Positions 42,702 to 51,814 of a DNA stretch of 64,000 bases are shown here, one piece after another. Origin of the DNA: Balneola sp. (GTDB lineage Bacteria; Bacteroidota; Rhodothermia; Balneolales; Balneolaceae); assembly GCA_017643645.1 (NCBI GenBank), contig JAEPNB010000003.1, positions 248,001 through 312,000 of the forward strand, read 5' to 3'. The notes below the pieces were generated by a model, which saw nothing but the letters and a program-made list of their open reading frames with translations, was not told the DNA's origin and did not search any database. The position numbers were made by a program, and so were the translations under genes. Position 1 is the stretch's first letter. Every line of letters starts with the position of its first letter.

Positions 42702-44096
42702 ATGGCGAAAAAAGGATCATCAATGGGTAAAATACTTTTGTATTTCGGAATTTTTCTGATTGTTATAGTTGGTGCAGGATTTGGATTGAGAGCAGCCGGT
42801 GTAATTGGTGGAGCTGAAGAAGGAACTGCTGTTGAAACAGAAAAGGCAAAACTGAAAACAATAACTCAGCTTGTATCTGCTTCCGGGAAAATTCAACCAG
42901 AAGTGGAAGTTATTATACGTCCGGATGTTTCCGGGGAGATCATAGAACTAGCTGTGAACGAAGGCGATTTTGTTCGTAAGGGAGATCTTTTGGTTCGTCT
43001 TAAACCGGATATTTTTAAAGCCCGAATTGATGAACTAAATGCTGCATTGTTAACCCAAAAGGCTCGTTTAGAACAAACAAGAGCTAGTTTGATTCAAGCT
43101 GAAGCAGCTCATTTAAAGAATAAAGAGCTTTATGAGAAGGACATTATTTCTGAGTTGGATTTTATTCAAACTAAGTCGAATTACGATTCCCAAAAGGCAA
43201 GCTTAAAGGCATCTGAGTATCAGGTTCAAAGCGCAGAAGCTCAACTGAGAAAAGCTGAAGAAGAGCTTAAGCAAACGGTTATTCGTGCCCCGCAGGATGG
43301 CACTGTTACCGGACTTGCTGTTGAATTCGGAGAAAGAGTTTTAGGTAACTCCCAAATGGCAGGAACTGAGATGATGCGTGTTTCTTTACTCGACAAAATG
43401 GAAGTTCTGGTTGAAGTGAATGAAAACGATATCGTAAATATTTCATCACTTGATACTACAAGAATTGAAGTGGATGCTTATCCTGAAAGAAGATTTAATG
43501 GCATCGTTACTGAAATTGCAAATTCTGCCAGAATAACCGGTGCAGGATCTAACGAGCAAGTAACTAATTATCAGGTTAAAGTCAGAATTATCACTCCTCA
43601 CAACCTTTCAATGTCTGGAGCGGAATTAGTTCAATCTGAAACCGCTGAAAATCCGGAAGAGAATTTTTCACCCAACTTTAAGCCGGGGATGTCAGCTACA
43701 GTTGATATAGAAACCAAAACAGCTAAGAATGTAGTATCTGTTCCGATTCAGGCTGTTACTGTAAGAGATTTTGCAAAGGATAAGAAAGACCGAAAGAATA
43801 ATTCTGAAGATGATTCAACTAATTCAGAAGAAGAGTCGTCTGAAGAATTGGATAATAACCTGATCATTAAGAAAGAAGATATCAGAAAAGTAGTGTTTAT
43901 AGTTGAAAATGGAATAGCAGTCAGATATGAAGTTGAAACCGGGATCAGCGACAATACTCACACTCAAATTTTGTCGGGTGTAAATGCAGGCGATGAAATT
44001 GTGATTGGAAGTTATCGTACCTTATCCAAAAACTTAGAAAACGGCGATAAAGTCAAAGTAGAAAATAACTCAGATTCATTCGCATCAATTAACTAA
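42702..44096 (+). CDS. MacA/HlyD-type periplasmic adaptor
   Basis: 464 residues: an N-terminal membrane anchor (ILLYFGIFLIVIVGAGFGL), a lipoyl-like half motif PEVEVIIRPDVSGEIIELAV and NEGDFVRKGDLLVRLKP, a long alpha-helical hairpin (about 100-185), the second lipoyl half VIRAPQDGTVTGLAVEFGER and beta-barrel segments ending in TQILSGVNAGDEIVIGSYR. A Ser/Glu/Lys/Asp-rich insertion near residues 350-395 is unusual. It would bridge the permeases to TolC. Confidence 0.92.
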   Translation: MAKKGSSMGKILLYFGIFLIVIVGAGFGLRAAGVIGGAEEGTAVETEKAKLKTITQLVSASGKIQPEVEVIIRPDVSGEIIELAVNEGDFVRKGDLLVRLKPDIFKARIDELNAALLTQKARLEQTRASLIQAEAAHLKNKELYEKDIISELDFIQTKSNYDSQKASLKASEYQVQSAEAQLRKAEEELKQTVIRAPQDGTVTGLAVEFGERVLGNSQMAGTEMMRVSLLDKMEVLVEVNENDIVNISSLDTTRIEVDAYPERRFNGIVTEIANSARITGAGSNEQVTNYQVKVRIITPHNLSMSGAELVQSETAENPEENFSPNFKPGMSATVDIETKTAKNVVSVPIQAVTVRDFAKDKKDRKNNSEDDSTNSEEESSEELDNNLIIKKEDIRKVVFIVENGIAVRYEVETGISDNTHTQILSGVNAGDEIVIGSYRTLSKNLENGDKVKVENNSDSFASIN

Positions 44097-44105
44097 CAGG
44101 GCATA

Positions 44106-44819
44106 ATGTCTAAAAGACCAATAATTCAGATTAAAGATCTTACCAGATTCTATCAAATGGGAGAGACCGAAGTACGAGCTCTCAACGGTGTGACTTTTGA
44201 TGTACTCGAAAATGAATACATCGCAATTATGGGTCCGTCAGGATCAGGTAAATCAACATTGATGAACATGATCGGTTGTTTGGATACTCCAACAGGAGGA
44301 GAGTACATACTGAATAATAACCGTGTAAGCCAAATGGATGATGCTGAACTTGCTGAAGTAAGAAACAGAGAAATCGGATTTGTATTCCAGACCTTTAATT
44401 TGCTGCCAAGAACAACCTGTTTGGCTAATGTAGAGCTGCCATTGATCTACGCAGGTGTAAAAGCTTCAGAGCGTAAAGAACGAGCTTCTGATGTGCTTTC
44501 TAAAGTAGGATTAGGTGACAGGTTAGATCACAAACCTAATGAGCTGTCGGGTGGACAAAGACAGCGTGTTGCAATTGCAAGAGCGCTTGTAAATAGTCCG
44601 TCAATATTATTGGCTGATGAGCCAACAGGTAATCTGGATACAAAAACAGGGGATGAGATCATGCTTTTGTTTGAAGAATTATACAAAGCAGGAAACACCA
44701 TCATTTTGGTGACTCATGAAAACGAAATTGCAGAATATTCCCGAAGGATTGTAAGACTAAGAGATGGTGTAATAGAGTCGGACGAAAAAGTGGAAAACCC
44801 GGTTTTAGCTGCACATTGA
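44106..44819 (+). CDS. MacB/LolD-type ABC transporter ATP-binding protein
   Basis: 237 residues, a stand-alone ATPase. Walker [17 protein letters not shown]-loop [13 protein letters not shown], signature [15 protein letters not shown] and Walker [13 protein letters not shown] are all intact, with the switch His in [13 protein letters not shown]. The [19 protein letters not shown] insertion is typical of the MacB/LolD/FtsE class. Two separate permeases and one ATPase make a split-gene version of MacB. A strong terminator follows 21 bases downstream and ends the transcription unit. Confidence 0.95.
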   Translation: MSKRPIIQIKDLTRFYQMGETEVRALNGVTFDVLENEYIAIMGPSGSGKSTLMNMIGCLDTPTGGEYILNNNRVSQMDDAELAEVRNREIGFVFQTFNLLPRTTCLANVELPLIYAGVKASERKERASDVLSKVGLGDRLDHKPNELSGGQRQRVAIARALVNSPSILLADEPTGNLDTKTGDEIMLLFEELYKAGNTIILVTHENEIAEYSRRIVRLRDGVIESDEKVENPVLAAH

Positions 44820-44840
44820 TTAAAAAGAAATAGAAATAAA

Positions 44841-44874
44841 AAAGCCGCTTATCATTTGATAAGCGGCTTTTTTT
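44841..44874. terminator. Strong intrinsic terminator at the end of the efflux operon
   Basis: A perfect 13-bp stem AAAGCCGCTTATC / GATAAGCGGCTTT with a 4-base loop, preceded by an A-run and followed by a T-run. It lies between the pump ATPase and a convergent gene, so it can stop transcription from both sides. Confidence 0.95.
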
Positions 44875-44896
44875 GTGTTTTTAATTCAGCGTTTAA

Positions 44897-46003
44897 TTAT
44901 CTGAAACTGATACCAACACCCGCGTTAGCAGTAAAGTAGTTCGCTAAAGTAGCTTCGCCGTAGAACGCTAAAATACCAAGTCTAAGTCTGAAGCCTCCTA
45001 ATAAATGAAGGTTACTTTCGCTTTCAATTTCCAAAGCAAACGGATCGGTGATTACATTATAATCATCTTGCGGTGTAGTAGGGTTGAACGAAGCAACAGG
45101 ATAATCTCCTACCATGCTTAGCTCAAAATCAGCTTTTTGGTAACCAACCCCGCCATATACAGATATAAAAGGCAATGACTTTCCGACTAAAGCATTTACA
45201 ACAAATGTATTTGTTGTTGTTGTAACTTCCTGAGTTGAGAAATCAGGGTTTGGATTTGATGTTAAAGCAGGATCATTTGGATCACGGGTAGCATTTTGAT
45301 CAGGTTGTAAGTCAAGATTTGCGTCCACTGCTATTTGGTTAAACCCAACCATTAGAGAAACGTCGACAGGTAGTAATTTTCCACCGGGTACATATTGAGT
45401 TAATTCGTGCTTCACTGCTCCACCTATAATACTCATACTTCCAAAATCACTGATATCAGTTTCCGGAAGATATCTTACAGTGACATCAGTTTTTTTAATA
45501 AGACCAATGCTCGCCTGAACTATTGGCGCAGGAACAAATGCGAATCCTGTACCTCCGGGCATTTCAAACTCCCCAATTTTGGTATTTGGGTCATTAGGAT
45601 CCGCAAAAATTTCAAGAAGTGGACCTCCATCTTTACTCCCCGAAATTGTTTGAGTTACAGGATTTTCGCCTGAAGCTACTCGGATTTTTTCTAAATTAAG
45701 TGCATAAATATCAAAGCTTTGGTCTCCAGAAGGCACTACAGCTACGGAAGGTCTTATCTGAATACTAAATCCAAATAGTTTTTTAGGAGTTGCGCTTTCA
45801 GTAAAACCGGCATTGAGCCCGGTTCCAAAACCGGTTGGAAAAGGTTTTATATATTCTCTGGTAAGAATGGATGCGTCATTTGCACCGGCTTCTAAGAAAG
45901 CCCCAATGTCTCCGAACTGTGCTTTCGCCGGGGTAATGGCCATAAATCCCAGCACGAATGTGCTTAGAATAAGTTTTGTAATAGTCTTGTAGCGATTTAT
46001 CAT
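44897..46003 (-). CDS. DUF6588-like outer-membrane beta-barrel protein
   Basis: 368 residues: signal peptide about 1-28 (ending TPAKAQ), then FGDIGAFLEAGANDASILT, YIKPFPTGFGTGLNAGF and alternating strands ending ATLANYFTANAGVGISFR. The C-terminal Phe-Arg strand and the GASKLLxxY-like opening resemble Bacteroidota DUF6588 barrels, a family without a known function. A Pro/Asn-rich loop (ATRDPNDPALTSNPNPDFS) probably faces outside. The gene is alone on its strand, with convergent and divergent neighbours. Confidence 0.7.
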   Translation of the reverse strand: MINRYKTITKLILSTFVLGFMAITPAKAQFGDIGAFLEAGANDASILTREYIKPFPTGFGTGLNAGFTESATPKKLFGFSIQIRPSVAVVPSGDQSFDIYALNLEKIRVASGENPVTQTISGSKDGGPLLEIFADPNDPNTKIGEFEMPGGTGFAFVPAPIVQASIGLIKKTDVTVRYLPETDISDFGSMSIIGGAVKHELTQYVPGGKLLPVDVSLMVGFNQIAVDANLDLQPDQNATRDPNDPALTSNPNPDFSTQEVTTTTNTFVVNALVGKSLPFISVYGGVGYQKADFELSMVGDYPVASFNPTTPQDDYNVITDPFALEIESESNLHLLGGFRLRLGILAFYGEATLANYFTANAGVGISFR

Positions 46004-46087
46004 GTATTCTCCTGTTTTAATGTTTATAACCTAATATCTGTATTATTTTGGATAGTTTGAACATCCTTTTTGTGGTATTTGAAAATC

Positions 46088-46999
46088 TTAATCTTCCAGC
46101 GATTCCAGCATATTGATATATGAATGATATCGGTTCGGATCTATTTCTCCATTTTCAAAAGCAGCAATTACACCACAACCCGGTTCATGAATATGAGTAC
46201 AAGTATTGAATTTGCAAGTTTCTCTGGGCTCTAACATCTCCGGGAAATAGAGCGATAATTCCCAGTCTTCAATATTTACCAGACCGAATTCCCTTATTCC
46301 GGGAGTATCAGCAACAAATCCTCCTATTTCCAAAGGAATTAGACGGGCAAACGTAGTGGTGTGTTTTCCTTTATTGGATGAGCTGGAAATCTCTCCGACT
46401 TTTAAGTTATAATCAGGATCAATAGCATTTAAGATACTTGTCTTACCAACTCCGGAAGGGCCGATAAACGCAGATAATTTATCCTTAAACAAAGATTTAA
46501 GCTGTTCTATAGAATCAGCATCTTCGATAGAACAAGTATACACAGGATACCCAATGGATTTATACACTCCGATCATATCTTCCACAAAATCAAGATCTCC
46601 TTTCTTAGCCAGATCCATTTTGTTAATGATGATCCCTGCTGATACATCATAAGCTTCACAGGTAACCAGAAACCTGTTGATAAATCCTTCATTCAGTTTT
46701 GGTTTTCTGATGGATTGAACAACAAAAGCCTGATCCAGATTGGAAACCAGAATATGTTCGCCTCGTTTTCCATGGGTTGCCTGTCTGGTGATATAATTTT
46801 CGCGATCATGAATCTTTAAAATGTTACCTGAACCATCATTATTCACTTCCAGGTCAACCATATCTCCTACAGTGATCGGATTGGTAACCTCTTTTTTATC
46901 TAAGCGGAATTTACCAGGTAGTCTGCTGTTTATGATCTCGTCTCCGGTATCAACCTTATACCAACTTCCTGTAGATTCTAATACTCGTCCTTTTTGCAT
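46088..46999 (-). CDS. rsgA: Ribosome small subunit-dependent GTPase RsgA
   Basis: 303 residues from the ATG at 46999 (MQKGRVLESTGSWYKV, the usual family start); a TTG at 47032 would add eleven residues. The circularly permuted GTPase motifs are present in the order G4 INKMD, G1 GPSGVGKTSILNAI and G3 DTPGIREFG, after an OB-fold, and followed by the zinc site CKFNTCTHIHEPGC. RsgA matures the 30S subunit near the decoding centre. Confidence 0.95.
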   Translation of the reverse strand: MQKGRVLESTGSWYKVDTGDEIINSRLPGKFRLDKKEVTNPITVGDMVDLEVNNDGSGNILKIHDRENYITRQATHGKRGEHILVSNLDQAFVVQSIRKPKLNEGFINRFLVTCEAYDVSAGIIINKMDLAKKGDLDFVEDMIGVYKSIGYPVYTCSIEDADSIEQLKSLFKDKLSAFIGPSGVGKTSILNAIDPDYNLKVGEISSSSNKGKHTTTFARLIPLEIGGFVADTPGIREFGLVNIEDWELSLYFPEMLEPRETCKFNTCTHIHEPGCGVIAAFENGEIDPNRYHSYINMLESLED

Positions 47000-47110
47000 T
47001 CCTGAAAATACGGAAGAGTATGCTATAGGCAAGAAGAAAACTTATAATATTGGATAATTCCGGATTTTTAGGTTCTTTAAGAATCAATTTTAATCATTCA
47101 AATAAATACT

Positions 47111-47584
47111 ATGCTCAAGATTTCATTACTGCCTTTAATGATATTATTTCTTTTCAATTTGGTACAAGATCCAAAGTCAGAGTTAGACAAATTTTGGGAA
47201 GAAGCTTCCAGAACTGTACAAGAAGGAGATTTCAAAGGTTATGCAGATACTTTTCATAAAGATGCGGTTTTGGTGAATGGTATTTCCGGAAATAGTTATC
47301 CGATTTCTACTGCTTTGGATGGATGGAAACAGGGATTTGAGGACACTAAAGCAGGAAAAATGAAAGCTAGTGTGGAATTTAGATTTTCTGAGCGGTTACA
47401 TAGTGAGACCACAGCATATGAAACCGGAATATTTAAATATTCTTCTCAAAATAAAGGCGAAGAACAAAGCACAGTATATATTCACCTTGAAGCGTTGTTA
47501 ACGAAAGCGAGTGGAGAATGGAAGCTGTTGATGGAGCACCAGGTTTCGGTAGCTACAGAAGATGAATGGAATAGTATTAAATAA
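47111..47584 (+). CDS. NTF2-like (DUF4440/SnoaL-type) protein with signal peptide
   Basis: 157 residues: hydrophobic N-terminal segment (MLKISLLPLMILFLFNLV), then an NTF2-like alpha+beta domain with LDKFWEEASRTVQEGDFKGY, ADTFHKDAVLVNG, WKQGFEDTKAGKMKA and EWKLLMEHQVSV. The fold is common in small enzymes and binding proteins; nothing in the sequence gives a specific activity. Probably periplasmic. It shares a bidirectional terminator with the convergent lon gene. Confidence 0.78.
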   Translation: MLKISLLPLMILFLFNLVQDPKSELDKFWEEASRTVQEGDFKGYADTFHKDAVLVNGISGNSYPISTALDGWKQGFEDTKAGKMKASVEFRFSERLHSETTAYETGIFKYSSQNKGEEQSTVYIHLEALLTKASGEWKLLMEHQVSVATEDEWNSIK

Positions 47585-47614
47585 AAAAAAAAAGACCCGG
47601 TTAAGGGCCTTTTT
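47583..47614. terminator. Bidirectional terminator between the NTF2-like gene and lon
   Basis: An A-run, GACCC, loop GGTTAA, GGGCC and a T-run. On the minus strand the stem extends as AAAAAGGCCC / GGGTCTTTTT with one G-T pair, making it a good terminator for lon; the plus-strand stop lies inside it. Confidence 0.85.
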
Positions 47615-47622
47615 AGTTCGAA

Positions 47623-50148
47623 TTATTTTGAAACGGACACATTTTCTAATTTGCCGTTTTTACCTGTGACAGAGTTTTTATGAGCATCACTCACTTTGAA
47701 AAACTCTTTAGGGTCATTTTCAGGATCTTTCTCAAGCATCTGATCCAGTAATTCTTCCATTCTTTCCAGATATTTCACTTTTAGATCGCCGATCACATCT
47801 TTCTCGATCTCCGCAACATCTTTTTCGTTTTTCTTTGGAAGCAGTACTTGTTTGATGCCCGCTCTTTTTGCTGCAAGAACTTTTTCTTTAATACCACCAA
47901 CCGGTAGTACTAATCCACGAAGTGTAATTTCTCCGGTTAGAGCTATGGTTCCTTTTACTTTTCTTTGAGTAAAAATAGAAGCTATGGCCGACATCAGTGA
48001 AACACCGGCAGAAGGTCCATCTTTTGGAACAGCACCAGCAGGAACGTGAATATGAAGATCCCAGTATTTGAAAGCTTCTTCAGGAATACCTACTTCATCA
48101 GCATGAGCTTTTAAATAGGAGATAGCCAACATCGCTGATTCTTTCATAACATCACCAAGTTGACCGGTAATATTAAGCTTTCCTGAACCTTTGGATACAC
48201 TTGCTTCAATAAAGAGGATATCTCCACCGAAAGGAGTCCATGCCAATCCTGTGGCAACTCCGGGAACAGTTGTTCTTTCAGCAGCATCACTGAAGTACTT
48301 CTGTTTTCCAAGAAACTCTTCAATATCACCTTCTTTGACAGAAAATTCTTCTATTTCACCTTTTGCAATTTTTGCTGCTACTCCACGACATACACCGGCA
48401 ACCTGACGTTCAAGATTTCTTACACCAGACTCACGAGTATATTGATCGATTACTTTGTGGATCGACTTTTCATCAATAGAAATTTGCTCAGATTTGAGTC
48501 CGTTTTCTTTGATCTGTTTGGGGATCAGATACTTTTTAGCGATTTCAGTTTTCTCTTCGAGAGTATAACCGCTTATATTTATGATCTCCATTCTGTCTTT
48601 TAACGGAGCGGGGATAGTATCCAGACTATTCGCAGTTGCAATGAACATCACCTTTGAAAGATCATATTCCAACTCTAAGTAGTTATCACTAAACGTGTCG
48701 TTCTGCTCAGGGTCAAGAACTTCAAGCAGAGCTGAAGTTGGATCTCCGCGATAATCGGATCCTACTTTATCGATCTCATCAAGCATGATAACAGGATTTC
48801 CTTTTCCTGCTTTCTTCATAGAGCGGATAATTCTTCCCGGAAGGGCGCCAATATACGTTCGTCGGTGACCTCGGATTTCAGCTTCGTCGCGAATACCACC
48901 AAGACTGAATCGTTCGAATTCACGGTTTAAGGATCTCGCAATAGATTTCCCCAGAGATGTTTTACCAACACCGGGAGGGCCGTAGAAACACAGAATTGGA
49001 GCCTTCATGTCTTCTTTCAACTTCAGGACAGCAAGATATTCAATAATACGTTTCTTTACCTTATCCAGTCCGTAGTGATCTTCATCCAGAACTTCTTTGG
49101 CAAATTTAAGATCCAGTTTGTCTTCAGAATATTCATCCCATGGAAGATCCAGAATCCATTCAATGTAACTGTGAATGATCCCATAGTTAGGGGAAGCATT
49201 AGGAGTCATTTCTAATCTTCGAAGCTCTTTTTCAGCTTCTTCTCTGACGTTTTCAGGAAGTTTTTTCGCTGCTAATTTCTCTTTGAGCTTTTCTACTTCC
49301 TGATGCTCAGCGTCTTCACCCAGTTCTTCCTGAATGGCTTTCATTTGCTGTCGCAGATAAAACTCGCGCTGCTGATCATCAATATCAGATTTTACCTTAG
49401 TTCTGATCTTTTCACTCATATCTAGCACCTGAACTTCCTGCTCAAGGAATTCCATTACCTTATTCAGGTTATCAGAGAATTTCTGAATTTCAAGCAGTTG
49501 CTGCTTTTTCTCAATACCTACATTCAGGTTTGAAGAAATAAAATTCAACAGAAAAGTAGGGCTGTTGATATTATTTACAGCAATAGTTGCCTCAGAAGGA
49601 ATATTAGGGGATAGGTTAATGATCCTTGTTGCCGTTTCTTTGATGTTTCTGATAGAAGCATCCAGCTCTACACCCTGAATATCCATTTCTTTTGGAAATG
49701 CTTTTACTTTTGCTTTAAAGAAAGGATTGCTTTGTGTAAACTCTTCCACTTCAAAACCGGACTTTCCCTGAATTACAATACTCTTACTTCCATCCGGCAT
49801 TTTTATGAGCTTGATGATACGAGCCATGGTTCCGACACGGTGAAGATCTTTATCTTCCGGTTCTTCAATGTCTTCATCTTTCTGTGTAACCACACCAATG
49901 ATCTTATCACCTGCGTAAGCTTCTTTCACTAAAGCCAGCGAACGGTCTCTGCCAACGGTAATAGGTACCACAACTCCGGGAAACAAAACGGTGTTTTTCA
50001 GAGGCAGTATAGGAAGTTCATCAGGAATCACAGATTCAGTGAGTTCTTTTTCCTCCTCTTCAGACATTAGTGGAATGGCTTGTTCAAAATCATCAAAACT
50101 AGCGTCTGACTCATCAAAACTATCAAACGTATTAAATCGGTCTTTCAT
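47623..50148 (-). CDS. lon: ATP-dependent Lon protease
   Basis: 841 residues. Seen: the N-terminal substrate domain beginning [19 protein letters not shown], the AAA+ module with Walker [18 protein letters not shown] and Walker [12 protein letters not shown], a sensor region [14 protein letters not shown], and the Ser-Lys protease domain with the catalytic Ser in [11 protein letters not shown] and the Lys in [15 protein letters not shown]. This is an ordinary LonA degrading misfolded and regulatory proteins. A 120-base gap separates it from the outer-membrane protein gene upstream. Confidence 0.97.
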   Translation of the reverse strand: MKDRFNTFDSFDESDASFDDFEQAIPLMSEEEEKELTESVIPDELPILPLKNTVLFPGVVVPITVGRDRSLALVKEAYAGDKIIGVVTQKDEDIEEPEDKDLHRVGTMARIIKLIKMPDGSKSIVIQGKSGFEVEEFTQSNPFFKAKVKAFPKEMDIQGVELDASIRNIKETATRIINLSPNIPSEATIAVNNINSPTFLLNFISSNLNVGIEKKQQLLEIQKFSDNLNKVMEFLEQEVQVLDMSEKIRTKVKSDIDDQQREFYLRQQMKAIQEELGEDAEHQEVEKLKEKLAAKKLPENVREEAEKELRRLEMTPNASPNYGIIHSYIEWILDLPWDEYSEDKLDLKFAKEVLDEDHYGLDKVKKRIIEYLAVLKLKEDMKAPILCFYGPPGVGKTSLGKSIARSLNREFERFSLGGIRDEAEIRGHRRTYIGALPGRIIRSMKKAGKGNPVIMLDEIDKVGSDYRGDPTSALLEVLDPEQNDTFSDNYLELEYDLSKVMFIATANSLDTIPAPLKDRMEIINISGYTLEEKTEIAKKYLIPKQIKENGLKSEQISIDEKSIHKVIDQYTRESGVRNLERQVAGVCRGVAAKIAKGEIEEFSVKEGDIEEFLGKQKYFSDAAERTTVPGVATGLAWTPFGGDILFIEASVSKGSGKLNITGQLGDVMKESAMLAISYLKAHADEVGIPEEAFKYWDLHIHVPAGAVPKDGPSAGVSLMSAIASIFTQRKVKGTIALTGEITLRGLVLPVGGIKEKVLAAKRAGIKQVLLPKKNEKDVAEIEKDVIGDLKVKYLERMEELLDQMLEKDPENDPKEFFKVSDAHKNSVTGKNGKLENVSVSK

Positions 50149-50268
50149 AAATATTATTTCAAAATTTCTTTATTAATCAAATTAACGCAAATACAAAGCC
50201 AAACTCAGGTGTAATACAAACCGTCATGCTTTTTAGTTTGCTGACAGTAAGCCAAGGCAAAGTGTCAG

Positions 50269-51792
50269 TTACAGATGAAACTGAAGCACGGCTACACCCG
50301 CACCAGACATATTAGTAGCAGATGTAAACGACCTTGCAGATACACTTAACCCAAGAGACAGATCCCAAAATCTGGTTTCGATAGCAGTTCCTACATTAAA
50401 AGATCCGGGTAAACCAGGAGCAAATTGCAATCCTCCACGTAATGGAAGAAAGTTTAAAGGCCTGAGTTCTGCACCTAAAGAAGTAACTAATCTGGCAGAA
50501 TTAAAAGCATTATTCGAAATTCCAATACTCAAATCTCCCATGAGCTTGATTCTGTTCAGCTCTATTAAAACCCCTCCGTTAAAAGAAGAAGGAAGCAGTG
50601 TTGTAAAGGAACCGTTCTTAAATGTATTACTACTATCGGTTAATGGATTGCCATCACCATATTGCTCAGTGAAGTTAATGAATTGCCCGGGCGCTCCAGC
50701 AAAGTATTCATCTGAAACAGTAGGGAAGTTCTGAGTTTGAGAAGAAGAAGTGGCTTCCTCTAAAAACAAAGTTTGGTCATTATATCTTACAAAACCAATA
50801 TCATTAATGGAAAGAGAAAGTCGAATAGAACGCTTTGTACGGTCCATGTTTGAGTTCAGAGTGGATAAGTCACTTCCGAAAGTAAGCAAATAAGTGAACC
50901 CTACATCTACACCAACGCCAAAGCCGTGGATATTTGTGAGTTCATCCTGAAATGACTCTAAAGACTGATTGGTAGCTTCTGAAGCATCTGTTCCACTCAA
51001 ATACGCTTCTGTTGCAGCCGTCAGGTTTCCCGCTGATTGATAATTAAAAACTTGAGTTCTGTTGATTTCAGAAGCCTCGTTTTCCCGGGTATATTGATTT
51101 CTCCATTCTGTATTTAGATAAGGACCAGCCAAAATGAATTTTGGGGCAATACCGATCAGGAAGTTATCCAGACGGGAACTAAGTCCATTGATCAGTTTTG
51201 CTGATTCTGAATAACCTATTGAAAATTCATGCAGAACCTGGTATCGGTGAACGAGGTCTTGATTAGACATAGAGACATTGTTTTCTATTACTAATTGATC
51301 TGTATACCAATTCCTGCCAGCTTCAAATGTTGAGCCGACCCTAGTTCTGGCGGCAATAGAATAAGCTCGGTTATTTCTTATCCAGCTCACTCCAAAAGTG
51401 TTGACTTCAAAACGAGATTGATGAATAGAGTTCAATCTTTCTCTTTTATAGTGAGTATCAACGATCAATTCTCTGTCGGCTTGATTGAGGTTATATTCAC
51501 CCACAGAAAACTTGTTAAAGTATTTGAGATAATTATCTTTTTGAGCTTCCGGGTTTTCAAAGTTCAAAACACCGTTGAAAGTAGAAACTCCGGAGAGAAA
51601 ACCAATATCCACCGTTTTTGTTCTGTCATTAATTAACAGGTTTGCTGGGTTATAGAAGTTGGCATTGAAGTCAGTGATGTAAGTAGTTCCCCCGCCACCA
51701 AGAGCCAAATTCTTTGGTGTTATGACGGGTTGTGCAAAAATATTAGTTGCACACATAAAGCCCATAAAAATGGTTGTTAAAACCTTCCACAT
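50269..51792 (-). CDS. Outer-membrane beta-barrel protein (DUF5723-like)
   Basis: 507 residues: signal peptide about 1-21 (ending NIFAQ), then TPKNLALGGGGTTYITDFNA, FYNPANLLIND, and strands ending GVAVLQFHL. The early LALGGGGTA..NP pattern is shared by FadL/PorV-like and DUF5723 barrels. A helix-rich insertion (ATEAYLSGTDASEATNQSLE) interrupts the middle. Function unknown; it could be a transport or scaffold protein. It begins 23 bases after the helicase gene on the same strand. Confidence 0.72.
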   Translation of the reverse strand: MWKVLTTIFMGFMCATNIFAQPVITPKNLALGGGGTTYITDFNANFYNPANLLINDRTKTVDIGFLSGVSTFNGVLNFENPEAQKDNYLKYFNKFSVGEYNLNQADRELIVDTHYKRERLNSIHQSRFEVNTFGVSWIRNNRAYSIAARTRVGSTFEAGRNWYTDQLVIENNVSMSNQDLVHRYQVLHEFSIGYSESAKLINGLSSRLDNFLIGIAPKFILAGPYLNTEWRNQYTRENEASEINRTQVFNYQSAGNLTAATEAYLSGTDASEATNQSLESFQDELTNIHGFGVGVDVGFTYLLTFGSDLSTLNSNMDRTKRSIRLSLSINDIGFVRYNDQTLFLEEATSSSQTQNFPTVSDEYFAGAPGQFINFTEQYGDGNPLTDSSNTFKNGSFTTLLPSSFNGGVLIELNRIKLMGDLSIGISNNAFNSARLVTSLGAELRPLNFLPLRGGLQFAPGLPGSFNVGTAIETRFWDLSLGLSVSARSFTSATNMSGAGVAVLQFHL

Positions 51793-51814
51793 AGTATTAA
51801 AAGCCGTCCTTTTA

